DNA of 64,000 bases from an uncultured Pelagibacteraceae bacterium. GTDB taxonomy: Bacteria; Pseudomonadota; Alphaproteobacteria; Pelagibacterales; Pelagibacteraceae. A model generated the notes under the pieces. That model searched no databases. It saw only the letters and a list, made by a program, of their open reading frames with translations, and had not been told where the DNA came from. Position numbers and translations under genes: made by a program. The stretch lies in assembly GCA_902609685.1 (NCBI GenBank), contig CACLSR010000002.1:1-64000 (forward strand), given 5' to 3'. Shown here one piece after another: positions 19,061 through 27,834 of this stretch (position 1 is its first letter; each line of letters begins with the position of its first letter).

Positions 19061-19885
19061 ATGAGTAATATTTATCAGATTTATTTAATATCAGACTCTA
19101 CGGGTGAAACGTTAGATAGAATTTTCACTGCAATTAAAGCTCAATTTAAAAATATAGATTACAAAATACATACTTATTCCTTCACAAGGACTGAAAACCA
19201 AATTTTAAAAATTTTATCAAATGCTAAAGAAAATCAAAACTCTATCATCTTATATTCAATCGTAGATAGTAGCCTTGCAAAATATCTTGCAAGGAACAGC
19301 GAAGAGAAGAAAATACCTTGTTTTGGTGTTCTTGGAGATTTAATCTTAAGCTTTTCAAAGCTGCTTAATCAAAAAGCATCTCACCAACCCAGTGGTCAAT
19401 ACACTCTCAATGATGAGTATTATAAAAGGATTGAAGCAATTCAATTTACTATGAACCATGATGATGGAAATTTAGTTAAAGACATTAAAAAATCAGACAT
19501 TATTTTGTTGGGGGTTAGTAGGACCAGCAAAACACCAACCTCAATTTATCTGGCAAACAAAGGGTATAAAATATCTAATATTCCTTTGGTAAATGAAAAT
19601 TCTATTCCTGAGACTTTAAAAGAGGACCCAAACCTTACTTGTATTGTTGGATTAAGCACAGAAGCAGAAAGGTTAGCTGATATTAGGAAAAATCGAATGA
19701 ATTCATTAAAAGAGTCTCAAAATAAATCTTATACAGATCTATCTAGTATTAAAAAAGAAGTTGAGGACGCCAAAAATACTTTTAAAAAATATAGGTGGCC
19801 GATTATAGATGTTACTAGAAAATCGGTCGAGGAAACTGCTGCCTCAATTATAAAGATATACGAAATATATAAAAATAATGGTTAA
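19061..19885 (+). CDS. PPDK/PEP-synthase regulatory kinase-phosphorylase (DUF299)
   Basis: This 274-residue bifunctional regulator switches pyruvate phosphate dikinase or PEP synthase off by ADP-dependent phosphorylation and on by phosphate-dependent dephosphorylation. The P-loop-like GVSRTSKT is at residues 151-158, and the N-terminal IYLISDSTGETL is diagnostic. The C-terminal DVTRKSVEETAA is also conserved. It overlaps maf by 8 bp and leads the rightward operon from the proposed oriC. Which dikinase it controls cannot be seen in the window. Confidence 0.92.
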   Translation: MSNIYQIYLISDSTGETLDRIFTAIKAQFKNIDYKIHTYSFTRTENQILKILSNAKENQNSIILYSIVDSSLAKYLARNSEEKKIPCFGVLGDLILSFSKLLNQKASHQPSGQYTLNDEYYKRIEAIQFTMNHDDGNLVKDIKKSDIILLGVSRTSKTPTSIYLANKGYKISNIPLVNENSIPETLKEDPNLTCIVGLSTEAERLADIRKNRMNSLKESQNKSYTDLSSIKKEVEDAKNTFKKYRWPIIDVTRKSVEETAASIIKIYEIYKNNG

Positions 19886-20462
19886 GATTATACTTGCCTC
19901 AAAAAGCAAAGTAAGAAAGCAAATTTTGGATGATAACAATATCTCCACAGAGGTTCAAAATTCTAATTTAGATGAGGATATTGTCAAAGAAAGTTTAATT
20001 AAAGAAAAAGCATCTCCTGAACTAATATCAAAAAATTTAGCTGAGTTAAAAGCAAATAAGGTTAGTCAAAAAAACCAAGGAATTTTGGTTTTAGGTGCTG
20101 ATAGTGTAATAGATTTAGAGGGTGAATTAATATCTAAACCAACAAATAGAGAACAAGCTTTAGAAATTTTGAAAAAACTAAACGGGAAAAAACACAATCT
20201 CATCAGTTCAGTTTGTATCTCTCAAAATGGTGCCATGATTTGGAATTACACTGATAAAGCAACTTTAACAATGAAACAATTTAGTTTAGATGAACTAAAA
20301 AGTTATTTGTCGAAAATTACAGATGAAGCATTATATGCTTATAATGTTTATCAAATAGAGGGGGAAGGTAGAAAACTATTTTTAAGTATAGAGGGAGATG
20401 AAGATACTATTATGGGTTTACCGATCAAAAAAATAAAACAATACTTGAGTAATTACGAATGA
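19878..20462 (+). CDS. maf: Maf-family nucleoside triphosphate pyrophosphatase
   Basis: This 194-residue Maf/HAM1-fold protein hydrolyses non-standard or modified nucleoside triphosphates to monophosphates, cleaning the pool. IILASKSKVRKQIL near the N-terminus, LGADSVIDL (with the catalytic Asp) near residue 73 and the central SKPTNREQA are family features. Usual Maf proteins read LASxSPRR; here the segment is SKVRK, which is a mild change. It overlaps aroE by 4 bp. The place between the DUF299 regulator and aroE is the conserved one. Confidence 0.9.
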   Translation: MVKIILASKSKVRKQILDDNNISTEVQNSNLDEDIVKESLIKEKASPELISKNLAELKANKVSQKNQGILVLGADSVIDLEGELISKPTNREQALEILKKLNGKKHNLISSVCISQNGAMIWNYTDKATLTMKQFSLDELKSYLSKITDEALYAYNVYQIEGEGRKLFLSIEGDEDTIMGLPIKKIKQYLSNYE

Positions 20463-21253
20463 AAAAATATTTAGTAATAGGAAATCCAATTGATCATTCT
20501 TTGTCTCCCAAACTTCAAAATTGGTGGTTAAAAGAAAACAATATCAATGCTAAGTATGATAAAATTAAACTAGAGAATCATGAAATTAAAAATTTTATTC
20601 AGGACATAAAGAAACAAAAAATAGCTGGTTGTAATGTAACTGTCCCTTTCAAAAAAACAATTATCTCTTTTTTAGATAAATTAAGCCCTGAGGCAGAACA
20701 AACTCAATCAGTGAACACAATTACTTTTGATCATGGTGATTTAGTTGGACATAATACAGATATAGCTGGTTTTGATACGGCGATCAAAAAGTTAAATTTT
20801 AATGTAGAGGGCAAGAAGGTATTAATTTTGGGAGCTGGTGGTGTAGTCCCTTCAATAATTTTTGCCTTAAAAAATATGAATGTTCAAGAGTTAATAATAA
20901 GCAACAGAACAAGAGAGAAGGCAGAAAATTTGAGAGTTTTATTTGATAATCTGAAAATTTTAGATTGGGGAGATTTAACTGATTTTCATATGGTAATAAA
21001 TGCTACAAGCCTTGGTTTAAATAATGAAACAATAGATTTAGATTTCTCAAGTTTAGGGCAGGATAAATTATTTTATGATGTGATTTATAATCCTCATGAA
21101 ACTCATTTTTTGAAAATGGGAAAACAATTAGGACACAAAATAGAAAATGGAAAAACCATGTTTATCTACCAAGCTTTAGAAGCATTTAAATTATGGCATA
21201 ATATAGTTCCAAAAGTTAATACAGACACATTTAAACTTTTAGACAATGATTAG
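20459..21253 (+). CDS. aroE: Shikimate dehydrogenase
   Basis: This 264-residue NADP-dependent enzyme reduces 3-dehydroshikimate in aromatic amino acid synthesis. GNPIDHSLSPKLQN (residues 8-21) binds shikimate. CNVTVPFKK holds the catalytic lysine, GHNTDIAGF the paired Asp, and LGAGGV the nucleotide site. The length is close to the family norm (about 270). It overlaps coaE by 8 bp, so the operon is tightly coupled. Confidence 0.95.
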   Translation: MKKYLVIGNPIDHSLSPKLQNWWLKENNINAKYDKIKLENHEIKNFIQDIKKQKIAGCNVTVPFKKTIISFLDKLSPEAEQTQSVNTITFDHGDLVGHNTDIAGFDTAIKKLNFNVEGKKVLILGAGGVVPSIIFALKNMNVQELIISNRTREKAENLRVLFDNLKILDWGDLTDFHMVINATSLGLNNETIDLDFSSLGQDKLFYDVIYNPHETHFLKMGKQLGHKIENGKTMFIYQALEAFKLWHNIVPKVNTDTFKLLDND

Positions 21254-21815
21254 AATTGGAATTTTAGGAGATATCGGATCTGGAAAAAGCTATGTAGCCA
21301 ATTCTTTTGGTTATCCCGTATTTAATGCAGATAGTGAAGTTGGAAAATTATACAAAAGAAATAGAAAAATTTTTATTAAACTTAATAAGTCTTTACCTAA
21401 ACACATCACTCAATTTCCAATAAAAAAACAAGAGGTAACAAAGACGATATTAGCTAATAAAAATAATTTAAGAAAGATTATTAAAATTATACACCCAGAA
21501 ATAAGAAAGAAGATGAATATTTTTTTGAAGAAAAATAAAAAAAGTAAATTAATTATTCTAGATATCCCTTTATTACTTGAAAATAAAATTAATAAAAAAA
21601 AAGATATTTTGATATTTATTCAAGCTAATAAAACCGAAATTTTAAAGAGATTAAAAAAGAGGCAAAATTTTAACTCAAAAATTGTTAATAGATTTAGAAA
21701 AATACAACTATCGCTTGATTATAAAAGAAGAAAATCAAACTTTATAATAAAAAATAATTTTACAAATAAAACTATTAAAAATCAGGTAAGGTATATTCTA
21801 AAACAAATACATTAA
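21246..21815 (+). CDS. coaE: Dephospho-CoA kinase
   Basis: This 189-residue P-loop kinase phosphorylates dephospho-CoA in the last step of CoA synthesis. Walker A is LGDIGSGKS at residues 7-15. FNADSEVGKLY, IHPEIRKKM and LDIPLLLENK are the conserved segments, the latter near residue 100. The C-terminal half is extremely Lys-rich, in line with strong AT pressure on the genome rather than with damage. It ends directly before the dnaQ ATG. Confidence 0.93.
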   Translation: MIRIGILGDIGSGKSYVANSFGYPVFNADSEVGKLYKRNRKIFIKLNKSLPKHITQFPIKKQEVTKTILANKNNLRKIIKIIHPEIRKKMNIFLKKNKKSKLIILDIPLLLENKINKKKDILIFIQANKTEILKRLKKRQNFNSKIVNRFRKIQLSLDYKRRKSNFIIKNNFTNKTIKNQVRYILKQIH

Positions 21816-22481
21816 ATGAAAGAAGTAATTTTAGATACAGAGACAACCGGATTGTCTGTTAAAGAAGGTCACCGAATAGTTGAGATAGGATGTATGGAAT
21901 TGGAAAATTTTATTCCTACAAATAATAACTTTCACTGCTATTTAAATCCTCAAAGAAAAGTTTCTAAAAAAGCTTTAGAAACACACGGGTATACAGATGA
22001 ATTTTTATCTGATAAAAAAAAATTTAAAGAAATAGCTGATGATTTTTTACTTTATATCAAAGGAAAAAAATTAATTATTCATAATGCTGAATTTGACTTA
22101 TCACACTTAAATAATGAATTAAAAATTGCAGGTAAAGGATTAATTAATAATGAAATTATAGATACAGTTGTACTAGCTAGAGATAAATTTCCTGGATCTT
22201 CTAATAGTTTGGACGCGCTATGTAAAAGGTATAGAATAGATAATTCCAAAAGAGAAAAACACACAGCTTTAATAGATTGTGACTTATTATCAAAAGTTTA
22301 TATTAATTTAATTGATCAAAAAGAACCTAAATTAAATTTAAGCAATGAAAGATATGAAAGTAATTCAAAAGTTGATACAAATGTTTTATATTATAAAAGT
22401 GTTGTCAAAATTACTAATGAAGAAAAAAAAGAACACAAAGAATATTTAAATAATTACTTAAAAAAAAATTTTTTTAGTTAA
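21816..22481 (+). CDS. dnaQ: DNA polymerase III epsilon subunit (3'-5' proofreading exonuclease)
   Basis: This 221-residue DEDDh exonuclease proofreads replication. ExoI is LDTETTGLS with Asp7 and Glu9. ExoII is IIHNAEFDLSHLN (about residue 90), and ExoIII is HTALIDCDLL (about 148-157) with the catalytic His and Asp. The C-terminal linker is shorter and more basic than in E. coli (243 residues). It follows coaE without a gap and its 3' end overlaps the 3' end of secB by 8 bp. coaE-dnaQ-secB is the conserved origin-flank order. Confidence 0.94.
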   Translation: MKEVILDTETTGLSVKEGHRIVEIGCMELENFIPTNNNFHCYLNPQRKVSKKALETHGYTDEFLSDKKKFKEIADDFLLYIKGKKLIIHNAEFDLSHLNNELKIAGKGLINNEIIDTVVLARDKFPGSSNSLDALCKRYRIDNSKREKHTALIDCDLLSKVYINLIDQKEPKLNLSNERYESNSKVDTNVLYYKSVVKITNEEKKEHKEYLNNYLKKNFFS

Positions 22482-22896
22482 AATTTTTTTTATAAAGTTC
22501 CTCAAAATCAATCTTTTTCTCGAATTTGATTTCTGGATAGCCCGAGGTATGTAAAAGGTTAAGTAAAGCTTTTTCCATTTCAGGATATACTTCTTTTTGA
22601 ACATCACATAAGACTATTTTTTGTAAAATATTTTTGTCTTTAATTTCCTTATTAAGTTTTATTACTGTAGAATAAGTCATTTCGAAGTGTGACTTTTTTT
22701 TGCTTTCAGAATTATCATGAAATTTAAGTAAAGTATCTACCTCGATAATTTGATCTTTTAAAGGTTTTGAATTTATGTCTATATTAAGTTGATATTTGGA
22801 AATATAATCTTTTACATATAAGTATGTCTCAATATCAGGCGTTTCGCCTGAAATATCTTTAATATACTTGCTCATAATTTTATAATTTTCGCTCAT
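22474..22896 (-). CDS. secB: Protein-export chaperone SecB
   Basis: This 140-residue tetrameric chaperone keeps pre-secretory proteins unfolded and passes them to SecA. It has no catalytic motif. The fold-defining beta-strands include HFEMTYSTVIKLN, and the C-terminal acidic/hydrophobic part is shortened. The start used overlaps the end of fxsA by 17 bp; an ATG seven codons later would avoid the overlap, and neither has a clear ribosome-binding site. Position between dnaQ and fxsA supports the call. Confidence 0.88.
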   Translation of the reverse strand: MSENYKIMSKYIKDISGETPDIETYLYVKDYISKYQLNIDINSKPLKDQIIEVDTLLKFHDNSESKKKSHFEMTYSTVIKLNKEIKDKNILQKIVLCDVQKEVYPEMEKALLNLLHTSGYPEIKFEKKIDFEELYKKNFN

Positions 22897-23305
22897 TATC
22901 TTCGTCTATATCTTCGAACTCACCCTCTATATATGGTTTTCTTGTTTTTGTCCCACCTTTAAAATTTTTTACAAGTTTTCCAAACAATAATTTTCTTGTG
23001 AAAGGAAATATTAATAGAAATCCTATTAAGTCAGTTGCAAATCCGGGTATGATTAAAAGAATTGCTGCAAATGCGATAGCAGCTCCAGAAATCATCTCAT
23101 AAGCAGGTAATTCATTTTTTATTAATTGATTTAAACCTGTTCTGAGAGTGTTTAATCCCTCATATCTTGCATAAAAAACTCCAATTATGGCAGTTATAAA
23201 TATCAGTGAAATGGTGTTAAACGCACCTATTTGCCCCCCTATTTTGATAAAAAGAAAAATTTCTAAAATTGGGATTAAGATAAGGGTAATTAATACTGAG
23301 TTCAT
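22880..23305 (-). CDS. fxsA: FxsA-family membrane protein
   Basis: This 141-residue inner-membrane protein has hydrophobic helices at about residues 5-22, 27-46 and 70-100. The motifs IGAFNTI, YARYEGLNTLR and ALLIIPGFATDLIGFLL are typical of the FxsA family, whose E. coli member lessens F-exclusion of phage T7. The normal cellular role is unknown. It is upstream of secB in the same direction, as in other alphaproteobacteria. The tail is hydrophilic and acidic. Confidence 0.9.
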   Translation of the reverse strand: MNSVLITLILIPILEIFLFIKIGGQIGAFNTISLIFITAIIGVFYARYEGLNTLRTGLNQLIKNELPAYEMISGAAIAFAAILLIIPGFATDLIGFLLIFPFTRKLLFGKLVKNFKGGTKTRKPYIEGEFEDIDEDNERKL

Positions 23306-23362
23306 TTGTCTTTAATCTAATTGTTAGTTGAAATTATTCAACATAGTAATTAAATTAATCCT

Positions 23363-23959
23363 ATGAATTATAGTTTTGAGTATATTGATATTATTTTATT
23401 AGCAATGATTGCTGGCTTCATTTTTTTAAGATTGAGAGGAATCTTGGGAAAAAGAACTGGATTTGAGGGTAAGAGCGCACAACAATTTCAAGAAATTTTA
23501 AAAGAAGTCCATCCAGAAAGTAAATTTGAAAAAAAAGAAAATTTTGATGAAAAAGCACAGAGTGAATTTTTAAAGGGAGCAAAGATAGCGTATGAGACAA
23601 TCATTACTGATTTTAGTGATAATGATAATAAACTTATTGCGAGTAAACCCTTGTTAAGTAAACAAATCTATGATGAATTTAATAAAGCTTTAAAGGATAG
23701 AAGCAATAGAGGTCACTATGCGGAAATCACGTTTATTGGAATTAAATCGGCAGATATTAAAGAACATAAAAAAATTGATAAAGCACTTCAAGTTACAGTA
23801 GATTTTGTAAGTGAAATAATTACATGTATCAGAGACAAAGAGAAAAAAATTGTTTCAGGTAGTCCTGATAAAATTAAAACAATTTACGATACTTGGACAT
23901 TTTCTAGAGACATGAGATCAAATAATCCAAATTGGTTGTTGGTAAATACCTTAAATTAG
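23363..23959 (+). CDS. Tim44-domain membrane-associated protein
   Basis: This 198-residue protein has one N-terminal transmembrane helix (residues 6-25: EYIDIILLAMIAGFIFLRL) followed by a basic, disordered stretch and a C-terminal Tim44/TIM44-like NTF2-fold domain. In alphaproteobacteria such proteins (TimA) are relatives of mitochondrial Tim44 and are placed at the inner membrane; their partner is not settled. It is divergent from fxsA. A TTGAAA (23328-23333) and TAAATT (23351-23356) pair with 17-bp spacing may be its promoter, which would give a nearly leaderless message. Confidence 0.85.
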   Translation: MNYSFEYIDIILLAMIAGFIFLRLRGILGKRTGFEGKSAQQFQEILKEVHPESKFEKKENFDEKAQSEFLKGAKIAYETIITDFSDNDNKLIASKPLLSKQIYDEFNKALKDRSNRGHYAEITFIGIKSADIKEHKKIDKALQVTVDFVSEIITCIRDKEKKIVSGSPDKIKTIYDTWTFSRDMRSNNPNWLLVNTLN

Positions 23960-24370
23960 GTGAACAGCAAAATTTCAGAAAGTGATAAAAAAAACTGGGA
24001 AGACTTTTTATCAAATGATGAAAAATTACCAGACAAAGATAATTTACAACTAAAGGTTAATTTTAAAAAAACTAGGTCTTTAGATTTACATGGTAAAAGC
24101 CTAGATGAGGCAAATAAAATTATTGAGACATTTATCAAAAAGTCATACGAAGACAAAATTCATAAATTGATAATAGTTACTGGTAAAGGTCTTCATTCAA
24201 ATAATGAGAAAGATCCATATGTTTCTAAAGATTTAGGTATTTTAAAATATTCTATTCCAGAATTTTTGAGAAATAATCAAGAACTAATGAAAATAATTTC
24301 CAATATTAGTAAGGCGAGTATTGAGGACGGAGGAAGTGGAGCTTTTTATATTTTCTTAAAAAAAAAATAA
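23960..24370 (+). CDS. Smr-domain protein
   Basis: This 136-residue protein begins with a GTG directly after the Tim44-like stop. It has the small MutS-related fold: LDLHGKSLDEA (the DLHG motif near residue 44), VTGKGLHS near residue 80 and a C-terminal GGSGAFYIFL. Smr domains often nick or bind DNA or RNA; the precise substrate here is unknown. In other alphaproteobacteria I recall a murein transglycosylase (mltA) between the Tim44-like and Smr genes; here it is absent. Confidence 0.88.
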   Translation: MNSKISESDKKNWEDFLSNDEKLPDKDNLQLKVNFKKTRSLDLHGKSLDEANKIIETFIKKSYEDKIHKLIIVTGKGLHSNNEKDPYVSKDLGILKYSIPEFLRNNQELMKIISNISKASIEDGGSGAFYIFLKKK

Positions 24371-24396
24371 TTTATATATTTCATATAACTCAAAAA

Positions 24397-24402
24397 TATA
24401 AT
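24397..24402 (+). promoter_or_regulatory. Consensus -10 box before sulfotransferase gene
   Basis: A perfect TATAAT lies 10 nt before the ATG at 24413, in a 42-bp gap after the Smr gene. No good -35 box is seen at the right distance. It suggests the sulfotransferase has its own promoter with a very short leader. In AT-rich DNA such hexamers also occur by chance. Confidence 0.35.
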
Positions 24403-24412
24403 GATTTGAAAA

Positions 24413-25252
24413 ATGATAGTTTGGCTTGCTTCTTATCCTACGAGCGGAAATACATTTGTGAGATCTTTATTATCATCATATATTTTTTCGAATGATGGCA
24501 ATTTTAATTTTGAGTTACTTAAAAATGTTAAACAATTTCCGGATAATTTATTGTTTGAACAATTAGGTGTAAATACAGACAATGAAATTGAAATGTATCA
24601 AAATTATATAAATTCTCAAAAAATATTTAACAATAAGGACTCTATAAGATTTTTAAAAACCCATAGTTGTTTTGTAAATACTGATGAATTTAAGTTTACT
24701 GATAGACACAATACACTTGGTGTAATTTATATTGTTAGAGATCCAAGAAATATTGTTACTTCACATGCACACCATTTTCAAACTACAACTGAGCAAGCTT
24801 GTGAAATTTTATTATCTCGTCAGTATCTTGGTATAACTTCTAAAAAACATTGTTTAACTTATTTGGGGTCATGGAAAGATCATTTTAATTCTTGGAAAAT
24901 TTTTAGGAAATTTAATAAATATTTATTAGTCAAATACGAGGATTTAATAAATGATACTGAAAAAACTTTTTTAAATATTCTCAAATTTATCGCACATCTT
25001 GGTCGAGTTAAATTTTCTTATGATAAAGAAAAGTTTAAAAATACCTTAAAAACAACAAGTTTTGAGATGATGCAAAAATTAGAGGCAAAAGAGAGTTTTG
25101 TTGAAGCAAGTGAAAATCCTCAAACAGGTGAAAAAATTAAGTTTTTTAATTTGGGTATTAAAAATGATTGGAAAAAATTGTTAGATAAAAAGATAAAAGA
25201 AAATTTAGAGAAAGAATTGGAAGAGGAAATGAAAGAACTCAAGTATTTATAG
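24413..25252 (+). CDS. PAPS-dependent sulfotransferase-like protein
   Basis: This 279-residue protein has the sulfotransferase fold. WLASYPTSGNTFVRSLL at residues 4-20 is the 5'-phosphosulfate loop, and VRDPRNIVTSHAHHF (from about residue 108) is the 3'-phosphate-binding motif. The C-terminal half resembles Sulfotransfer_1. The donor would be PAPS and the acceptor (lipid, sugar or small alcohol) cannot be told. It sits between Smr and hslU, inside a block otherwise conserved in alphaproteobacteria, so it looks like an accessory insertion. Base composition does not differ from neighbours, so any transfer is old or from a similar genome. Confidence 0.8.
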   Translation: MIVWLASYPTSGNTFVRSLLSSYIFSNDGNFNFELLKNVKQFPDNLLFEQLGVNTDNEIEMYQNYINSQKIFNNKDSIRFLKTHSCFVNTDEFKFTDRHNTLGVIYIVRDPRNIVTSHAHHFQTTTEQACEILLSRQYLGITSKKHCLTYLGSWKDHFNSWKIFRKFNKYLLVKYEDLINDTEKTFLNILKFIAHLGRVKFSYDKEKFKNTLKTTSFEMMQKLEAKESFVEASENPQTGEKIKFFNLGIKNDWKKLLDKKIKENLEKELEEEMKELKYL

Positions 25253-25258
25253 CTTATT

Positions 25259-26632
25259 TTAAAGTATAAATTTTGATAAATCAGTATCTTTAACTAGTGA
25301 GTCTAAATTTTTATTTATATACTCTTTATTAATAATAATTTTTTCACCTGCTCTGTCAGTAGCTGTAAAACTAATTTCATCTAATATTTTCTCAATTATT
25401 GTGTGTAATCTTCTTGCACCAATATTTTCAACAGTCGCATTTACTTCAGAGGCTATGTTTGCAATTGCATCAATACCATCCTCTGCAAATTCTAAATCTA
25501 CATTTTCTGTTTTTAATAAAGCAACATATTGTTTAATTAAACTATAGTCTGGCTCCTTTAATATCCTTTTAAAATCTTCACTTGTTAAGGCCTCCAATTC
25601 AACTCTTATAGGTAATCTACCTTGAAGTTCAGGTAATAGGTCTGATGGTTTAGCAAGTTGAAAAGCCCCTGATGCAATGAATAAAATGTGATCTGTTTTA
25701 ATAGGGCCATATTTTGTATTAACAGTCGTTCCCTCTATGAGAGGCAACAAATCTCTTTGTACTCCCTCTCTAGATACATCTCCGCCAACTCTATCTGTTC
25801 TGCCAGAAATTTTATCAATTTCATCTAAAAAAACTATTCCATTATTCTCTGTTGAAACTTTAGCTGCTTTAATAATTTTATCCTGTTCAATTAATTTATC
25901 GGATTCATCATTAATTAAAATTTCGTGAGATTCTTTTACAGTCATTTTTTTCTTTTTTTCTTTTGTCCCCATTGATTTTCCCAGCATTTCTCCAATATTA
26001 ATCATGCCAACATTTGCTCCAGGCATACCTGGTATTTCAAAAGAGGTACCACTTCCACCTGTATCACTAACTGCAATCTCTATTTCGTTATTATCTAAAT
26101 CTCCATCTCTCAATCTTTTTCGAAAACTTTCTCTAGTTGCCGTACTTGCTTTTTTTCCAACTAAAGCATCTAAAACTTTTTCCTCTGCCATTTTTTGTGC
26201 TTTAGCATAAACTTCTTTTCTCTTTTTCACCTTTTCCATTGAAATAGCGATTTCAATTAAATCCCTTACTATTTGTTCGACATCTCTTCCAACATAACCG
26301 ACTTCTGTAAATCTTGTTGCTTCAACTTTTACGAATGGTGCTTCAGCAAGTTTTGAGAGTCTTCTAGATATTTCGGTTTTACCAACTCCAGTTGGTCCAA
26401 TCATAAGGATGTTTTTTGGCAGAACTTCATTTTTCATTTCACCTTTTAGAGCTTGTCTTCTCCATCTATTTCTTAAAGCTACAGCAACAGCTTTTTTAGC
26501 TTTATTTTGACCGACTACAAATCTATCTAATTCTGAAACTATTTCTCTTGGTGATAATGAACTAACTAAAGTCTCATTATCTTTAGAATTTTTATCTTTT
26601 GGAACAAGAGGTGTAACGTTAGATTTTTCCAT
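25259..26632 (-). CDS. hslU: HslU, ATPase of the HslUV protease
   Basis: This 457-residue AAA+ unfoldase feeds substrates to HslV. Walker A is [10 protein letters not shown] (about residue 80), [18 protein letters not shown] is the pore-loop region, and Walker B is [10 protein letters not shown]. The I domain lies between these. The C-terminus ends in FIL, in keeping with docking into HslV pockets. The start overlaps the hslV stop by one base. Length is normal (E. coli 443). Confidence 0.97.
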   Translation of the reverse strand: MEKSNVTPLVPKDKNSKDNETLVSSLSPREIVSELDRFVVGQNKAKKAVAVALRNRWRRQALKGEMKNEVLPKNILMIGPTGVGKTEISRRLSKLAEAPFVKVEATRFTEVGYVGRDVEQIVRDLIEIAISMEKVKKRKEVYAKAQKMAEEKVLDALVGKKASTATRESFRKRLRDGDLDNNEIEIAVSDTGGSGTSFEIPGMPGANVGMINIGEMLGKSMGTKEKKKKMTVKESHEILINDESDKLIEQDKIIKAAKVSTENNGIVFLDEIDKISGRTDRVGGDVSREGVQRDLLPLIEGTTVNTKYGPIKTDHILFIASGAFQLAKPSDLLPELQGRLPIRVELEALTSEDFKRILKEPDYSLIKQYVALLKTENVDLEFAEDGIDAIANIASEVNATVENIGARRLHTIIEKILDEISFTATDRAGEKIIINKEYINKNLDSLVKDTDLSKFIL

Positions 26633-27147
26633 TATATTTTTTCAACCTTAATATTATTATTTGTAAAAACACAGATTTCTGAAGCAACTTCAATAGCTTT
26701 CTTTGCCACCTCTTCAGCGCTCATATCTGTACCCATTAAAACTTTTCCAGCTGCTAAAGCGTAATTTCCACCTGAACCAATTCCAATGACATCGCCCTCT
26801 GGCTCTAGCACATCCCCAGTTCCAGAGATTATGTAACTATTAGTTTTGTCACCAATAGCCATAAGTGCCTCAAGTCTTCTTAAATATTTATCTGTTCGCC
26901 AATCTTTTGCTAATTCTACTGCGGCTCTTGATAAGTTACCTGCGTGCTTTTCTATTTTTGCCTCTAATCTTTCAAACAAAGTCAAAGCATCAGCAGTAGA
27001 ACCTGCAAAACCAGCTACTACATCTCTTTTTTCAATTTTTCTTACTTTTGACGCAGTGCTTTTTACGACAGTGTTTCCCATACTGACTTGTCCATCACCA
27101 GCAACCACTACTTCATTATTTTTTCTTACTAAAACAATCGTTGTCAT
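26632..27147 (-). CDS. hslV: HslV, peptidase of the HslUV protease
   Basis: This 171-residue proteasome-beta-like peptidase has its N-terminal nucleophile Thr2 exposed after Met removal (MTTIVLVRK). [15 protein letters not shown] and the central [14 protein letters not shown] are family signatures. HslUV degrades misfolded and regulatory proteins. It is the first gene of hslVU, divergent from hisB. Because the mature enzyme must begin with this Thr, the start codon is certain. A heat-shock-like promoter lies just upstream. Confidence 0.97.
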   Translation of the reverse strand: MTTIVLVRKNNEVVVAGDGQVSMGNTVVKSTASKVRKIEKRDVVAGFAGSTADALTLFERLEAKIEKHAGNLSRAAVELAKDWRTDKYLRRLEALMAIGDKTNSYIISGTGDVLEPEGDVIGIGSGGNYALAAGKVLMGTDMSAEEVAKKAIEVASEICVFTNNNIKVEKI

Positions 27148-27152
27148 AGCTT

Positions 27153-27182
27153 ATAAATGGATACTTAATTTAATAGTTCAAG
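27153..27182 (-). promoter_or_regulatory. Possible sigma-32 heat-shock promoter of hslVU
   Basis: Reading the - strand, CTTGAAC (27182-27176) is followed after 15 bp by CCATTTAT (27160-27153), close to the RpoH pattern CTTGAAA-N13-17-CCCCATNT. hslVU is a classic heat-shock target. The start site would fall at or next to the hslV ATG (27147), implying a leaderless message, which is a weakness of the call. Confidence 0.35.
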
Positions 27183-27238
27183 CCCAAGTTTAGTATTATT
27201 GCCATATTTGGATTATATATGTATACCTCTTTTTAATT

Positions 27239-27829
27239 ATGAAGCGTAAAGGTAAAATTAGTCGAAAAACAAAAGAGACCAGTATAAGTGTTGATCTTAA
27301 TATTGATGGTAAAGGTAAATATAAGATCGATACTGGAATAGGGTTTCTCAATCACATGCTTGAGCAATTATCCAAGCATTCGTCTATTGATATGAGTATA
27401 AAAGCCAAAGGAGATACGCATATTGATCTTCACCACACAACTGAAGATACAGGCATAGCAATTGGTGAAGCTTTGAAAAAAGCATTAAAAAAATCTGTTG
27501 GTATAAGAAGATACGCACATGCGATGATACCGATGGATGAAACTTTATCGCGTGTTGCAATTGATATTTCGAACAGACCTTATTTAATTTGGAAAGTAAA
27601 ATTAAAAGTCGAAAAACTTGGTGAAATGGATACGGAACTATTCAAAGAATGGTTTCAGGCTTTTTCTCAAGCAGCAGGAATTACTTTGCACGTAGAAAAT
27701 ATTTATGGTGATAATAGCCACCACATCATTGAGTCTTGTTTCAAAGGATTAGCTAGATCATTAAGAGCTGCATTAGAGATAGATCCAAGGAATAGTAAAT
27801 CAATTCCATCTACTAAAGGCTCATTATAA
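27239..27829 (+). CDS. hisB: Imidazoleglycerol-phosphate dehydratase
   Basis: This 196-residue Mn-dependent enzyme dehydrates imidazoleglycerol phosphate in histidine synthesis. The two metal-binding histidine clusters are HHTTED (residues 65-70) and HHIIES (about 161-166). It is the single-function form without the histidinol phosphatase domain. It opens the rightward his operon. A TTGCCA (27199-27204) and TATACC (27222-27227) pair with 17-bp spacing could be its promoter, though the -10 is weak. Confidence 0.96.
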   Translation: MKRKGKISRKTKETSISVDLNIDGKGKYKIDTGIGFLNHMLEQLSKHSSIDMSIKAKGDTHIDLHHTTEDTGIAIGEALKKALKKSVGIRRYAHAMIPMDETLSRVAIDISNRPYLIWKVKLKVEKLGEMDTELFKEWFQAFSQAAGITLHVENIYGDNSHHIIESCFKGLARSLRAALEIDPRNSKSIPSTKGSL

Positions 27830-27834
27830 AATTA

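Noticed and set aside
25737-26210. Open frames opposite hslU
   Set aside because: The overlapping hslU frame is full-length and conserved; the antisense translations are low in complexity and match no family I know.
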